A program made the translations under genes and the position numbers. From the NCBI GenBank assembly GCA_002435755.1, contig DIYH01000030.1, positions 1-64,000 of the forward strand: a stretch of DNA of 64,000 nucleotides, read 5' to 3'. The notes under the pieces were generated by a model that saw only the letters and a list, made by a program, of their open reading frames with translations, made no database searches and was not told the origin of the DNA. The stretch comes from Flammeovirgaceae bacterium UBA6059 (GTDB lineage Bacteria; Bacteroidota; Bacteroidia; Cytophagales; Cyclobacteriaceae). Shown one piece after another: positions 34,102-42,343 of this stretch (its first letter is position 1; the number at the start of each line of letters is the position of its first letter).

Positions 34102-34338
34102 TTACTTTTTCTTAGGCTCTTCCGGATCTTTTCTTTCCAGGTAGGGGAAATTGCCGTCCCGGGCTAGCTCATCAGCCTGCTGCAGGCTAATAGTGGTCAG
34201 GTTGATGCGCTGGCCTTTGTAAACCACCCAACCTGGGCGCACTCCGACTGTGTCATACTTCCTGGCTACATCTGCCGGCAGCTGGCGCCTGGCTGGCTCG
34301 ATGTAGTTCTTGTCGTGTACTACTTTAGTCTCTTCCAT
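34102..34338 (-). CDS. Small head-region protein
   Basis: 78 aa, basic with acidic and Lys-rich C-terminus (LERKDPEEPKKK). Beta-like middle (VRPGWVVYKGQRINLTTISLQ). Follows the 183-aa protein by 4 bases. Function unknown; head-tail connector possible. Confidence 0.55.
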   Translation of the reverse strand: MEETKVVHDKNYIEPARRQLPADVARKYDTVGVRPGWVVYKGQRINLTTISLQQADELARDGNFPYLERKDPEEPKKK

Positions 34339-34342
34339 GGTA

Positions 34343-34894
34343 CTAGATCGCTGGAGTTAATGGAATGGCAAGTGGAGCTGCCACTGTGCCGTAAAATGAA
34401 GATATACGGCCTACGCTGGCCAGTGTGAAAGTGACCATGCGGTCTTCACCGACCTGGCCACCGCCCTGGATCTCAAAACTCTCCATCATCAACGGGAGAT
34501 CCTCTGCGCCATGGAATCTGAGCTGACCATCTAGATCAGAAGTGATGCCGATCAGCTCATCATTTTTGTGATGCTCCAACCAACCGGCCATAGAAGCGGA
34601 TACCTTGGCCTGTACACCCTTCAGATCGTTCTTAGCACTCAAAGAGCCTTTGGAGCCCTGGGAGGTGGTCACCAGGCTGGAGCCTTTGTCTACCGTGAGC
34701 TCCAGTTCATACATCTGATTACCGGAGGTCATCGCTACCGCTGCATCATTGGTCACCACAGCGGCATAGGTAGCTGGAGCAACTGCCTTGGTCGGCCAGG
34801 TGGCTACCTGGTTGTGCAGGCCGATGTAGAAGGTACGCTTCAGCCCGGCATCATTGTTGCCACCGGACTGGTTTTGCAAGGATTCTAGTATCAC
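34343..34894 (-). CDS. Probable major tail or head structural protein
   Basis: 183 aa, beta-rich, rich in Gly, Ala, Ser and Thr. Segments LELTVDKGSSLVTTSQGSKG and KVSASMAGWLEHHKNDELIG are tail-tube-like, and the C-terminal part (MVTFTLASVGRISSFYGTV) also fits a tube protein. Lacks a recognised family, so it might equally be a capsid decoration protein. Starts in an overlap with the coiled-coil gene upstream. Confidence 0.5.
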   Translation of the reverse strand: MILESLQNQSGGNNDAGLKRTFYIGLHNQVATWPTKAVAPATYAAVVTNDAAVAMTSGNQMYELELTVDKGSSLVTTSQGSKGSLSAKNDLKGVQAKVSASMAGWLEHHKNDELIGITSDLDGQLRFHGAEDLPLMMESFEIQGGGQVGEDRMVTFTLASVGRISSFYGTVAAPLAIPLTPAI

Positions 34895-35460
34895 TGCTTA
34901 CCTCCTTTTCTGCGCACTACATTCTTAGCTACCACATACTCCTGGATATTGACACGCTTCTTGGTGATACCACCCTTCTCGTTGGGTACAGAGAGAATGG
35001 TCTCCACCTCGTTGGCTTTGATATCCTCTATTGAGAATGTTTCACCAGGATGACCGGGCAACTTGAACTTGCCAACAGGCAGGATGTAGTCTACCTCATC
35101 AATCTTCACGGTCGGAGGGCCACTGCTTTTCTTAGGCTCTGCTGCCTCGATTTGCTTCACTGCATTGTCTAACAGCTTGGCCATGGCCTCCAGGTCTTCC
35201 TCAGCCTGCTTGAGATCATCTTGAGCCTGCTGTAGTTTTTTTGACTTGGTTTTCAAGTCTTCCTGGGCTTTCTCCAGGTCTATCTCAGCCTGTTTGATAC
35301 CCTTTGATTTTTGTGCGATCAGCTTCCTAAGCTCTTTTACTTCTGCCTTTTCCTGCTCAGCGGCTGCTATGTACGCTGCAAGTGCTTTCTCATCCTTGAT
35401 GAGGGATGCAGCGGTTTGTTCCTGGGTTTGCTTTTTATCTGCCATCTTACTGCTGGTCAT
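34891..35460 (-). CDS. Coiled-coil head protein
   Basis: 189 aa. A long charged coiled coil spans about 15-105 (KGIKQAEIDLEKAQEDLKTK), then a Pro-rich linker and a small beta domain (TVKIDEVDYILPVGKFKLPG). This could be an assembly or attachment factor. It overlaps both the MCP stop and the next gene start. Confidence 0.55.
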   Translation of the reverse strand: MTSSKMADKKQTQEQTAASLIKDEKALAAYIAAAEQEKAEVKELRKLIAQKSKGIKQAEIDLEKAQEDLKTKSKKLQQAQDDLKQAEEDLEAMAKLLDNAVKQIEAAEPKKSSGPPTVKIDEVDYILPVGKFKLPGHPGETFSIEDIKANEVETILSVPNEKGGITKKRVNIQEYVVAKNVVRRKGGKQ

Positions 35461-36541
35461 TTACCCATAGTACCCTAAGATCCGAGAAGTTGAACGTGAG
35501 CATACCGCTCATGATCGCCTTGTACCCGTGAAGTGTCTCCACGGTCTTACCTACTTTGTTGTAGTCTGAGAATTGGTCCATGCCTATCTTCCAGTTCTTA
35601 GGCAGTGTCATGATCACCCTGCGGCTGCTACCCATCCAGGTACAGGGCTTGATGCGCAACCGGCCAGCGGTATTGCGAAGTACGAAACTTTGACCTGCAG
35701 CGATATCTACATCTACACCACCGATACCTTTACCACTACCAAAGAGGCTGTTGACATTCTCCTGGAGGTCTTCACCTGCACCTACCGACATGTAGGCAGT
35801 AATGCCCCGGTTCTTATCTGCCTCCGGAATATCGTTCCACTGCGCTTTGATAGTAGCATAGGCATCCGTCTCGTTGAACGAGCCACCAGCGAAAGGTGTA
35901 AGGCCTGAGCCTGACTCTGCTGCAATGATGGTACCTGGACCATCAAATAGCACTTTGTTATCCACATCAGCCCACTTTGCAGCTGCTGAAGTAGGAGATT
36001 CGCCAGCTACAGTAGTCGCCTGGCACTCAAAGACTATTGAGCCGCGATTGATGCCTTCGTCGAAATAGACCAGGTCGCCTGCGTTGTAGACTGTACCGGC
36101 ATCCCAATCAATTGGATCGTCGTGGTACTTGGCCAAATAGAAATGGTTGTTGAGTTCTTCGGCTACCTTCTCAAACTCGCGTGCCCACTGCCAGGCTGCC
36201 ATCGGCTCACGCTTGGCATTGGGCGCTAGCATCTCTGACATGAATGACTGTCGTACCTCTTGAACGACGACCTTGAAGATCTTCATGAAGTACCTTGGTG
36301 TGAGCTTACGAGCTGTCCAGGTACGCTTACCTTTTGCATCCTCTACTTCCGTATTGTGAGGTCGGACACCATCATCAACCACCATTTTCGGTAGGTTGCG
36401 CTCGGTACGCAGATTGCGAATAATGCCCTCGGGTAGATCTCGTACAAAGTCGAGCCCATTGAGCATGTCGTAGATCAGGTCTGGTCCATACTCCTGTATG
36501 TAGCCCCTGATCGCTTCTATATCCTGTGTTACTTGTGACAT
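35447..36541 (-). CDS. Major capsid protein with inserted domain
   Basis: 364 aa. Position between the prohead protease and further structural genes, size, and the beta/helix pattern (RNLPKMVVDDGVRPHN, later RRVIMTLPKNWKIGMDQFSDYNKVGKT) fit an HK97-like capsid protein. Residues about 143-196 look inserted: WDAGTVYNAGDLVYFDEG, then VFECQATTVAGESPTSAAAKWADV. This has the W..gtvY..GD.V......y......t....SP.....W spacing of CBM5/12 chitin-binding type-3 domains. The insert might decorate the capsid surface. Confidence 0.7.
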   Translation of the reverse strand: MSQVTQDIEAIRGYIQEYGPDLIYDMLNGLDFVRDLPEGIIRNLRTERNLPKMVVDDGVRPHNTEVEDAKGKRTWTARKLTPRYFMKIFKVVVQEVRQSFMSEMLAPNAKREPMAAWQWAREFEKVAEELNNHFYLAKYHDDPIDWDAGTVYNAGDLVYFDEGINRGSIVFECQATTVAGESPTSAAAKWADVDNKVLFDGPGTIIAAESGSGLTPFAGGSFNETDAYATIKAQWNDIPEADKNRGITAYMSVGAGEDLQENVNSLFGSGKGIGGVDVDIAAGQSFVLRNTAGRLRIKPCTWMGSSRRVIMTLPKNWKIGMDQFSDYNKVGKTVETLHGYKAIMSGMLTFNFSDLRVLWVNDQQ

Positions 36542-36543
36542 AG

Positions 36544-37950
36544 CTACTTCGATTTTTTGTTTACTTGCTCCAACATAGCATCAAGCTCAGCATCGGCCTC
36601 AGAGTAGTAATCAGGCTGCTCTGGCTTGGTCTGGATCTCAGACTTGGTACTCTTTGCCCTGGGCTTCCTCGGCTTGCCTATGGAATTGCTCAAGGTCTCA
36701 TTCTCCTGCTCAAGGCGTCCTGTCTCTGCCTGGGCATCTTCCAACTCCTGCTGAAGGCCTGTGATGGCCTCACTGAGGTCAAACTCCGATACTTCTTCGT
36801 CAGATGCTTCCGGCTCGAAGTAACGTACCGTAGTGCTAACTACTTCCTGCAGTGACTCTAACTGCTCAGTAGCCGCACTATGCGATTCGGCATCTACCAG
36901 CACTACGCCGGTGATCCCCTGGGCCTGAAGCTCCGCGTTGATTGCCTCGACATCCTCGGCAGTGACGGCTTCACCCTTCTTCTGTTTTGATGCTATGCCG
37001 AAAATCGACTTAGCGATCTGTTGAACTGTCATTTCTGTATATGAAATAGAATTGATTGCTGTAGTACCGGAGATCTCCTTGACTTTGGCGATAGCGGCGG
37101 ATAGCTCCCCCATCTCGTCGGCCAGGCCGAGCTCTATGGCCCTATCTGCTAGATAGACCTTACCAGTCAATGGCTCATTGGTCTTGTCACTGATTTGGAG
37201 CGCTCCCTCACGCTGCTCAATGACTGCATTGAGAAACACCTCATTCATAGGATTGAGCAGCTCTGTTTTCATCGGCTGGTAATCGCCCTCCATGACCTTC
37301 TGTACTAACCTTATCTTATCAGAAGACTTGTCAGCTGTGATGTCATGGACCTTGATCCCGTATTTTTCATAATAGCCTTTGTAGTCGGCCAGTGTGATTC
37401 GCGTACCGATACTACCCACCAGGTCGGTCTTATTCTTCAATATGATATGATCGGCTGCTGAGCCTATCCAGTAGGCTGCAGAGGCCATCATGCCATCTAC
37501 CAATGTCACTATGGGTTTTGCGGTAGCGCTCACGGTGTTGGCAAGCGACTCTGTGCCATCCACATGACCTCCGGGGCTATCTATATCGAGGATGATACCG
37601 ATGATATTTTCATTAGCATCTGCATTGCGGATCCACTGGCCCATGGTAGCGGTACCGGGATCTCCGCAGTAATCCTCCTTCATCAATGCGCCATGGATAG
37701 GTATGATGGCTATGGAGCCCTCGGGAATATTCTCGGTAGAGGAAAAATCGCTTGCTACTCTTGATCTGGCCTGAAATGCATCGATGGGTAGTGCAAACGG
37801 ACTGATCTCTTCCTCTGCAGGTGTCTCAAATGCCTCGACGGTCTCTCCGGTGATGTACTGGAGTACTGCCGGCATATAGGACTCACCGGCTTCTTTGTTG
37901 ATAAGCCAAACCCCGCTCAGGAGGTTGCGAAGGATTGTGAGGCGCGCCAT
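36544..37950 (-). CDS. S49-family prohead protease with scaffold-like C-terminus
   Basis: 468 aa. SppA/ClpP-like core: SIAIIPIHGALMKED (79-93), IGIILDIDSPGGHVDGT (117-133), the presumed nucleophile Ser157 in GMMASAAYWIGS, and KTDLVGSIGTRI. Residues about 285-468 form a separate charged, coiled-coil region (LQQELEDAQAETGRLEQENE), as in protease-scaffold fusions of tailed phages. Role: cut the scaffold and capsid delta domain during head maturation. Located right upstream of the MCP gene. Confidence 0.8.
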   Translation of the reverse strand: MARLTILRNLLSGVWLINKEAGESYMPAVLQYITGETVEAFETPAEEEISPFALPIDAFQARSRVASDFSSTENIPEGSIAIIPIHGALMKEDYCGDPGTATMGQWIRNADANENIIGIILDIDSPGGHVDGTESLANTVSATAKPIVTLVDGMMASAAYWIGSAADHIILKNKTDLVGSIGTRITLADYKGYYEKYGIKVHDITADKSSDKIRLVQKVMEGDYQPMKTELLNPMNEVFLNAVIEQREGALQISDKTNEPLTGKVYLADRAIELGLADEMGELSAAIAKVKEISGTTAINSISYTEMTVQQIAKSIFGIASKQKKGEAVTAEDVEAINAELQAQGITGVVLVDAESHSAATEQLESLQEVVSTTVRYFEPEASDEEVSEFDLSEAITGLQQELEDAQAETGRLEQENETLSNSIGKPRKPRAKSTKSEIQTKPEQPDYYSEADAELDAMLEQVNKKSK

Positions 37951-37997
37951 ATGCCCACAATAGTATAGAGGGCATAGGGGGGTGAACAGGACCTAAT

Positions 37998-38474
37998 CTA
38001 GCCTAGAAGTGTCACAGGGCGCATTTTGCGGGTGAGTGTGCCCTGTACCTGGTAGTCGTACCCGGCAAGCTCTGACACCTGCTGGCCGCTGCTGAGGGTC
38101 TCGGCCTGTACTATGCCTTCACCGGCATGGCCGATGAGCAGCTGCTGACCGTTGCGATCGGTAAGGTAGATCCACAGCTTGCGATCGAGAACGAGCTCTA
38201 CCTGGTCCCTGATCTCCTGCCGGTCGCCGATGATGGTGAGCCCAACTGTAATGGTCCAGCTGGGTCCATTCGGACCGTTGGTGCGCTGCTGAATATAGCC
38301 GGCTGCAAAATGATGGGGCTCGATGGTATGAAAGTAGGTGTCGAGATCGGCCTGGCTTAGCTGAATGCTAGTGCCTGTGGTGTCGATATGGGGCGTGGCT
38401 AGCTGCTCGAGGGCGTAGGAGAGCCGGGCGATACCGCCAAGATTGTCCCCCGTATGTTTACTTATGCTGCTCAT
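37998..38474 (-). CDS. Phage head-tail protein, unknown
   Basis: 158 aa. Largely beta: SWTITVGLTIIGDRQEI, KLWIYLTDRNGQQLLIGHAGEG. Resembles small tail-completion or neck proteins in fold prediction by eye only. The start overlaps the end of the 149-aa gene by 17 nt. Confidence 0.55.
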   Translation of the reverse strand: MSSISKHTGDNLGGIARLSYALEQLATPHIDTTGTSIQLSQADLDTYFHTIEPHHFAAGYIQQRTNGPNGPSWTITVGLTIIGDRQEIRDQVELVLDRKLWIYLTDRNGQQLLIGHAGEGIVQAETLSSGQQVSELAGYDYQVQGTLTRKMRPVTLLG

Positions 38475-38907
38475 AGACGGCTACTGTGTCTCTCTTACGA
38501 CGGACGATCTCGCGCTGGTAACGCTTCCAGGCAGAGTCAAAATCATAGTCGTCGTAGGTGATGCCGTAAATCTGGAGAAAATCTCTCAGCGGTTTGAAGA
38601 CGCGATCCTGATGCTTGCGAACGTCGACATACATTGTCATCTCTTCGAAGAAGCGTTTGTCAAAGTAATGTACCATCGCGTACTGATGGTAAATGCTGCT
38701 GGGTGTCATGAGTACGGGTACCGTAATCTTACGGTCACGGTCGGCAAGGTACTTGCGTATGATCACTGTGTTGTCTTGAATGATGGGAAATGCTCTTTTG
38801 CCAAAGTTGAGGTGGCCTTCGGAGGTCCACTTCCCATGAACACACAAGTACTTACAGATATGGGTGCGAAAGGGGATTTGAACGAGTTTTTGGGGGCCTT
38901 TGGCCAT
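38458..38907 (-). CDS. Phage protein, first gene of head operon
   Basis: 149 aa from the ATG at 38907 (MAKGPQKLVQIPFRTH). The longer frame to 39057 is AT-rich non-coding-like. Basic, with aromatic-rich helices (IYHQYAMVHYFDKRFFEEM) and a Lys/Arg-rich C-terminus. Looks nucleic-acid binding; might regulate late genes, but nothing is recognised. Confidence 0.5.
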   Translation of the reverse strand: MAKGPQKLVQIPFRTHICKYLCVHGKWTSEGHLNFGKRAFPIIQDNTVIIRKYLADRDRKITVPVLMTPSSIYHQYAMVHYFDKRFFEEMTMYVDVRKHQDRVFKPLRDFLQIYGITYDDYDFDSAWKRYQREIVRRKRDTVAVYEQHK

Positions 38908-39150
38908 AAAATCAGATACAGGACAAATACAGGGGAAAATATAAGAAAAAACGGCGTATTTGTGTAGATATTTCTTGTAAGTAATGGTTTTTGGTACAAA
39001 GTAGAGGGTATCAAGTATAGTGAATAGACCGATGAAAGGTGCGTGTTGCAAAAGCACTTGCGGGGACCTACCGGTAAGGCATAGATACTAGGTCCAATTT
39101 GATGTTTCTGATTCGTCGGTTATATTAGATATCCACTAAATGCTAATGAG
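38908..39150. promoter_or_regulatory. Divergent control region, head operon and SRAP
   Basis: 243 bases. Holds a degenerate GTGCGTGTTGCAAAAGCAC hairpin near 39040, a CCTACCGGTAAGG palindrome at 39065-39077, and AT-rich stretches. The late head promoter must lie here. No -7 box is obvious on the minus strand. Confidence 0.4.
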
Positions 39151-40092
39151 ATGTGCTACGATGCAGAATACCATGCCCGAAGACAACTAAAAGATGCCAT
39201 GTACCAAGGTGCTTCTGATGAAGTTATACAAGGTCTATGGAAACGGCTCATTGAAATTGAGCGAATCAAGCGAGGAATAGACGCTTATCAGAAAGAGTAT
39301 GAAGAGGGTGTAGATGTAGAGGCCGATGTAAGCACTGGGGAACGTGAACCTGGAAGCTACTGGCACATTAAAGGGTTTTCTCACCCTACGGCGATAATTT
39401 GTACTGACATTAAAAAACCCAGCTACGAGATTGCCGAATGGGGCTTTATCGGACACTGGGTTGAGACGGAGCATGATGCGTATGACTGGGCAAAACGTTC
39501 AAACAACAATTTGAATGCGGTTTCAGAAACAATGTTCAAAAGCAGAGCATTTCCCCAGGCAGCACGAGAACGAAGATGTGTAATCAGGCTAGAAGCCTAC
39601 TACGAACATCACCAGCAGCAACTTCCCGGTCGCAAGACTGTAAAGAAGTATCCGTTCAGAATCACACACGCTGAAGGAAAACCTCTCTATATGGCCGGAG
39701 TGTATAACAATAATGTGTTGCTAGATGAATCAACCGGAGAAACCATCCGTAAGAAATCTTTTGCGATAGTCACTTGCCTGGCGAACAGTATGCTCACGAA
39801 GATCCACAACAATCCGGACTCAATTGACCGCAATGGTGCAAGGATGCTGGTCATCCTGGATGTAAGCCAGCTGGAGCAATGGCTACAACCGTATCCAGGT
39901 GACGAAGCTGATCCCGCTGAGATCAAAGCCTTGGAGCAGAGTATCCTCGAGCTCTGTAAACCTTATGATGAGGAGCTACTAAGCTACCAAACCGTAGGTG
40001 TGCTAAGCGGCAAAAGTTACATAGGAAACGTGCCGGCCATACGTGATCAGGTGATGTATGAGAAAATGGACTATGACCAGGTGTTTAACTAA
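39151..40092 (+). CDS. SRAP (HMCES/YedK-like) family protein, variant
   Basis: 313 aa. Cys2 is in place for the thiazolidine crosslink to abasic DNA. Other SRAP landmarks are degenerate but present: a NAVSETMFKSRAF segment (canonical N-A-R-x-E-T, Arg replaced by Val), RRCVIRLEAYYEHH (canonical RRC...G-F-Y-E-W), and IHNN......ARMLVIL with the canonical His but an insertion before RM. Known family members shield abasic sites in single-stranded DNA. Codon usage and GC look like its neighbours in the end block, unlike the head genes. Confidence 0.75.
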   Translation: MCYDAEYHARRQLKDAMYQGASDEVIQGLWKRLIEIERIKRGIDAYQKEYEEGVDVEADVSTGEREPGSYWHIKGFSHPTAIICTDIKKPSYEIAEWGFIGHWVETEHDAYDWAKRSNNNLNAVSETMFKSRAFPQAARERRCVIRLEAYYEHHQQQLPGRKTVKKYPFRITHAEGKPLYMAGVYNNNVLLDESTGETIRKKSFAIVTCLANSMLTKIHNNPDSIDRNGARMLVILDVSQLEQWLQPYPGDEADPAEIKALEQSILELCKPYDEELLSYQTVGVLSGKSYIGNVPAIRDQVMYEKMDYDQVFN

Positions 40093-40095
40093 GTC

Positions 40096-40503
40096 TCATC
40101 TTCTGCGCGTAGGAGGCTTATTAGCGTGGATCCTGCTATCCACTGCATCTACTGTGTCCATGGACTTCTTAAAGCGCGGATTCTGCTTGTAGAAGTACCT
40201 GAGCTGATCATTGTTACTCAGCGCTAGCGATCTACTACCGTAGGCATCTTGCCACGTGACGGTGACCATCCCTGATTTGATGGTCTGGATACGAACATGA
40301 TCAACCGCCTCTATGGCTGTGAAGTCTAGCTCGAATAGTTGCCTAAGATAGTCCAGGTCGTTGGGCTCGGGGACTTTGTGGTCCTTGGCAGTTAGCTGGA
40401 ACATACCATGCCATTGCTCAAATTCAATATTATGTGATTTGCAGGAAAGGTGACTTAGCATTACTAATAAATTTAGGAATGCTAATATAGTTAGTTTTAC
40501 CAT
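40096..40503 (-). CDS. Lipoprotein, unknown
   Basis: 135 aa from the ATG at 40503. Signal sequence with lipobox (LLVMLSHLSC), mature part with no recognised fold, charged C-terminus (PPTRRR). Divergent from the HIRAN gene and convergent with SRAP (3-base gap). Confidence 0.55.
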   Translation of the reverse strand: MVKLTILAFLNLLVMLSHLSCKSHNIEFEQWHGMFQLTAKDHKVPEPNDLDYLRQLFELDFTAIEAVDHVRIQTIKSGMVTVTWQDAYGSRSLALSNNDQLRYFYKQNPRFKKSMDTVDAVDSRIHANKPPTRRR

Positions 40504-40568
40504 TATGTCCGCTTGCATCGATGGTCATGCCGTAAGCGCATGCTGGCCTTGGTGGTCACTAATTCTAG

Positions 40569-40580
40569 CTGAAATTTCAG
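40569..40580. promoter_or_regulatory. CTGAAATTTCAG palindrome
   Basis: A perfect 12-base palindrome 11 bases upstream of the HIRAN start codon at 40592. Candidate operator in the divergent promoter between the lipoprotein and HIRAN genes. Confidence 0.45.
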
Positions 40581-40591
40581 TAAGTTAATAT

Positions 40592-41119
40592 ATGGAAATG
40601 ATTTTGCTTACAATCTGTCTAGTGGCTCTAATTGCCTTTTTCTATTACGTTTTAGCTGGTTATAACGATAGTGGTCATAATCCTGCTAGATCAGATGACC
40701 CATATATTAGGGAAAGTTTTTTACGTGCCATCTCGGAACCTGGGTTGGAAGATAAGGACTATAAGGCTAAGAAAACCAACTTAATACAGCTAGCTGGTAC
40801 TGGTGAATATTATTACAGAGGGGAAGCCTACGAAAGTGTCGAAAAAGGTGATGAGGTATTGCTAGAATGGGACACAGGAAATCAATATGATAGTGAAGCG
40901 CTTGCTGTGAACACTAAAGATGGTCTGTTGCTTGGATACATACCGGCGAATAGGCGTGCATTTAAAGACTTCTACCTGATGTGTCCCGACGAACCTCTTG
41001 TATTGGTCAATAAGAAATGGACTGAAGATCCGGACTTTGATAAGATTAAAATAAAGGTCTGGTTTAATTACCGTCCTGATGAGATAGAGAAGATCAAAAA
41101 GCGCAATCAGGCGAAATGA
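40592..41119 (+). CDS. Membrane-anchored HIRAN-domain protein
   Basis: 175 aa. A TM helix at residues about 4-23 (ILLTICLVALIAFFYYVLAG) is followed by a HIRAN-like barrel, residues about 65-125: LAGTGEYYYRGEAYESVEKGDEVLLEW, then NQYDSEALAVNTKDGLLLGYIPANRR. HIRAN domains bind single-stranded 3' ends or damaged DNA. A membrane-tethered form is uncommon and its function is unclear. It sits with the SRAP gene and the lipoprotein at the prophage end. Confidence 0.65.
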   Translation: MEMILLTICLVALIAFFYYVLAGYNDSGHNPARSDDPYIRESFLRAISEPGLEDKDYKAKKTNLIQLAGTGEYYYRGEAYESVEKGDEVLLEWDTGNQYDSEALAVNTKDGLLLGYIPANRRAFKDFYLMCPDEPLVLVNKKWTEDPDFDKIKIKVWFNYRPDEIEKIKKRNQAK

Positions 41120-41176
41120 AAGCCCAACTTATAATTAATCGTCTGACCGACGAGCGGCCAGACGAGTGATACCAGG

Positions 41177-41449
41177 CTATAGCCTGTCCGGATCGGTCAG
41201 CTCCTTGCGTAGGGCTGCCCGGTACTGGTTGCTATGCATGATCGCCAGCAGCAGGCGTACATACCCTCCTACCGTCTCCCAGTTGACAATCTCATACTCC
41301 TCAGGATCTACCCTCTCCAGTATGAGGAAGATGAAGACGTGGATACACTCCAGGTGGCCGGAAGGATCGGAGGCCAGGTTGTCAAGGATGTCCCTGACCT
41401 GCTCGTCTTCATAGACGCGCGTAATGTGTTTTAAACTTTGTTTGAGCAT
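41177..41449 (-). CDS. Small unknown protein next to prophage junction
   Basis: 90 aa, helical, rich in acidic residues (VYEDEQVRDILDNLASDP, LLLAIMHSNQYRAALRKEL). No recognised domain. Stop overlaps the CAGGCTATAGCCTG palindrome at 41173-41186. Last gene before the tRNAs. Confidence 0.55.
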   Translation of the reverse strand: MLKQSLKHITRVYEDEQVRDILDNLASDPSGHLECIHVFIFLILERVDPEEYEIVNWETVGGYVRLLLAIMHSNQYRAALRKELTDPDRL

Positions 41450-41854
41450 AATATAGATTATTTAAGCACCTCGGATACGGCAACTGCTCAAACAAAGTAA
41501 CCTCCAGAAGAGGATAGAATTGAATGCGGCCCGTCAGACACGCTTTGCCGTACCGAGGCTTATTTTGAATAAGAAAATTAGAGATTGCCATCATCTGGAA
41601 TCAATCACTTTATTTGAGCACTCCAAAGGAGCGCAGAAAAGTTGAGAATATTAGCGCCAAAAAGTCACAAGATAAGCGCTTTTGGCTTGTTTTTATACTC
41701 TTTCAATAACTGTACCAATGTGGTGGTTTGGGTGAGTCTCCCTCGGAACATCCCTACGGACCGGTACTTACGTACCCCTCCAGATCGAAAAACCATAACA
41801 CCATAGCATAACACCAGAGGGGTTTTACTGTGTCATGATCATTCGGTTATTAAG
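41450..41854. other. Intergenic region at prophage right junction
   Basis: 405 bases without a gene. Contains a long imperfect inverted repeat, CCTCGGATACGGCAA (41471-41485) against TTGCCGTACCGAGG (41548-41561), with a 60-base loop. A terminator-like hairpin with A-rich stem (GCCAAAAAG...CGCTTTTGGC then T5) is at 41655-41697. The prophage right boundary is likely inside this stretch or at the tRNA. Confidence 0.4.
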
Positions 41855-41891
41855 CAAAAAACCCACTATATTACACGTATAGCGGGTTTTT
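41855..41891. terminator. Terminator of tRNA-Arg
   Basis: ACCCACTATA and TATAGCGGGT (one mismatch) with A6/T5 flanks. It is placed directly after the tRNA-Arg 3' end on the minus strand. Confidence 0.7.
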
Positions 41892-41897
41892 AGAGAG

Positions 41898-41971
41898 TGA
41901 TTCCACCAGGACTCGAACCTGGAACCTACTGCTTAGAAGGCAGTTGCTCTATCCAGTTGAGCTATGGAACC
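41898..41971 (-). tRNA. tRNA-Arg(TCT)
   Basis: Cloverleaf of 74 bases on the minus strand. The 7-bp acceptor stem GGTTCCA/TGGAATC closes it. The anticodon loop is CTTCTAA with anticodon TCT, and the T-loop GGTTCGAGTCC is normal. No CCA is encoded. Its 3' end faces the prophage. Confidence 0.9.
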
Positions 41972-41991
41972 GTCAACTATTGGATAGTCAG

Positions 41992-42080
<89 letters not shown>

Positions 42081-42343
42081 GGGTATGTCTGAAAAATGAA
42101 CGCAAATATAAAATTAACATTGAAAAATATGCAGGTGTTGCTGAAATAAACTTTTAAAAGATATCATAGGCTAAACCAAAAACCTAAGTTCAAATATTGG
42201 GTGATGATGCCAGAGCCTATCTACTTAACATAGCTTGCAAAAGCCAACATGATTTTTAAACATAGATTTAAGCCCTTCTACCGGATTTGATCAGTGGATT
42301 AAGCACTTTCTGCATGTAATGCAACAAGACTATAACTGTAACG

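Noticed and set aside
1..41900. Mu-like transposable phage
   Set aside because: No MuA/MuB or Mor-like gene was recognised; the replication set is DUF3987/DnaB-N with ParB-like and RadC genes.
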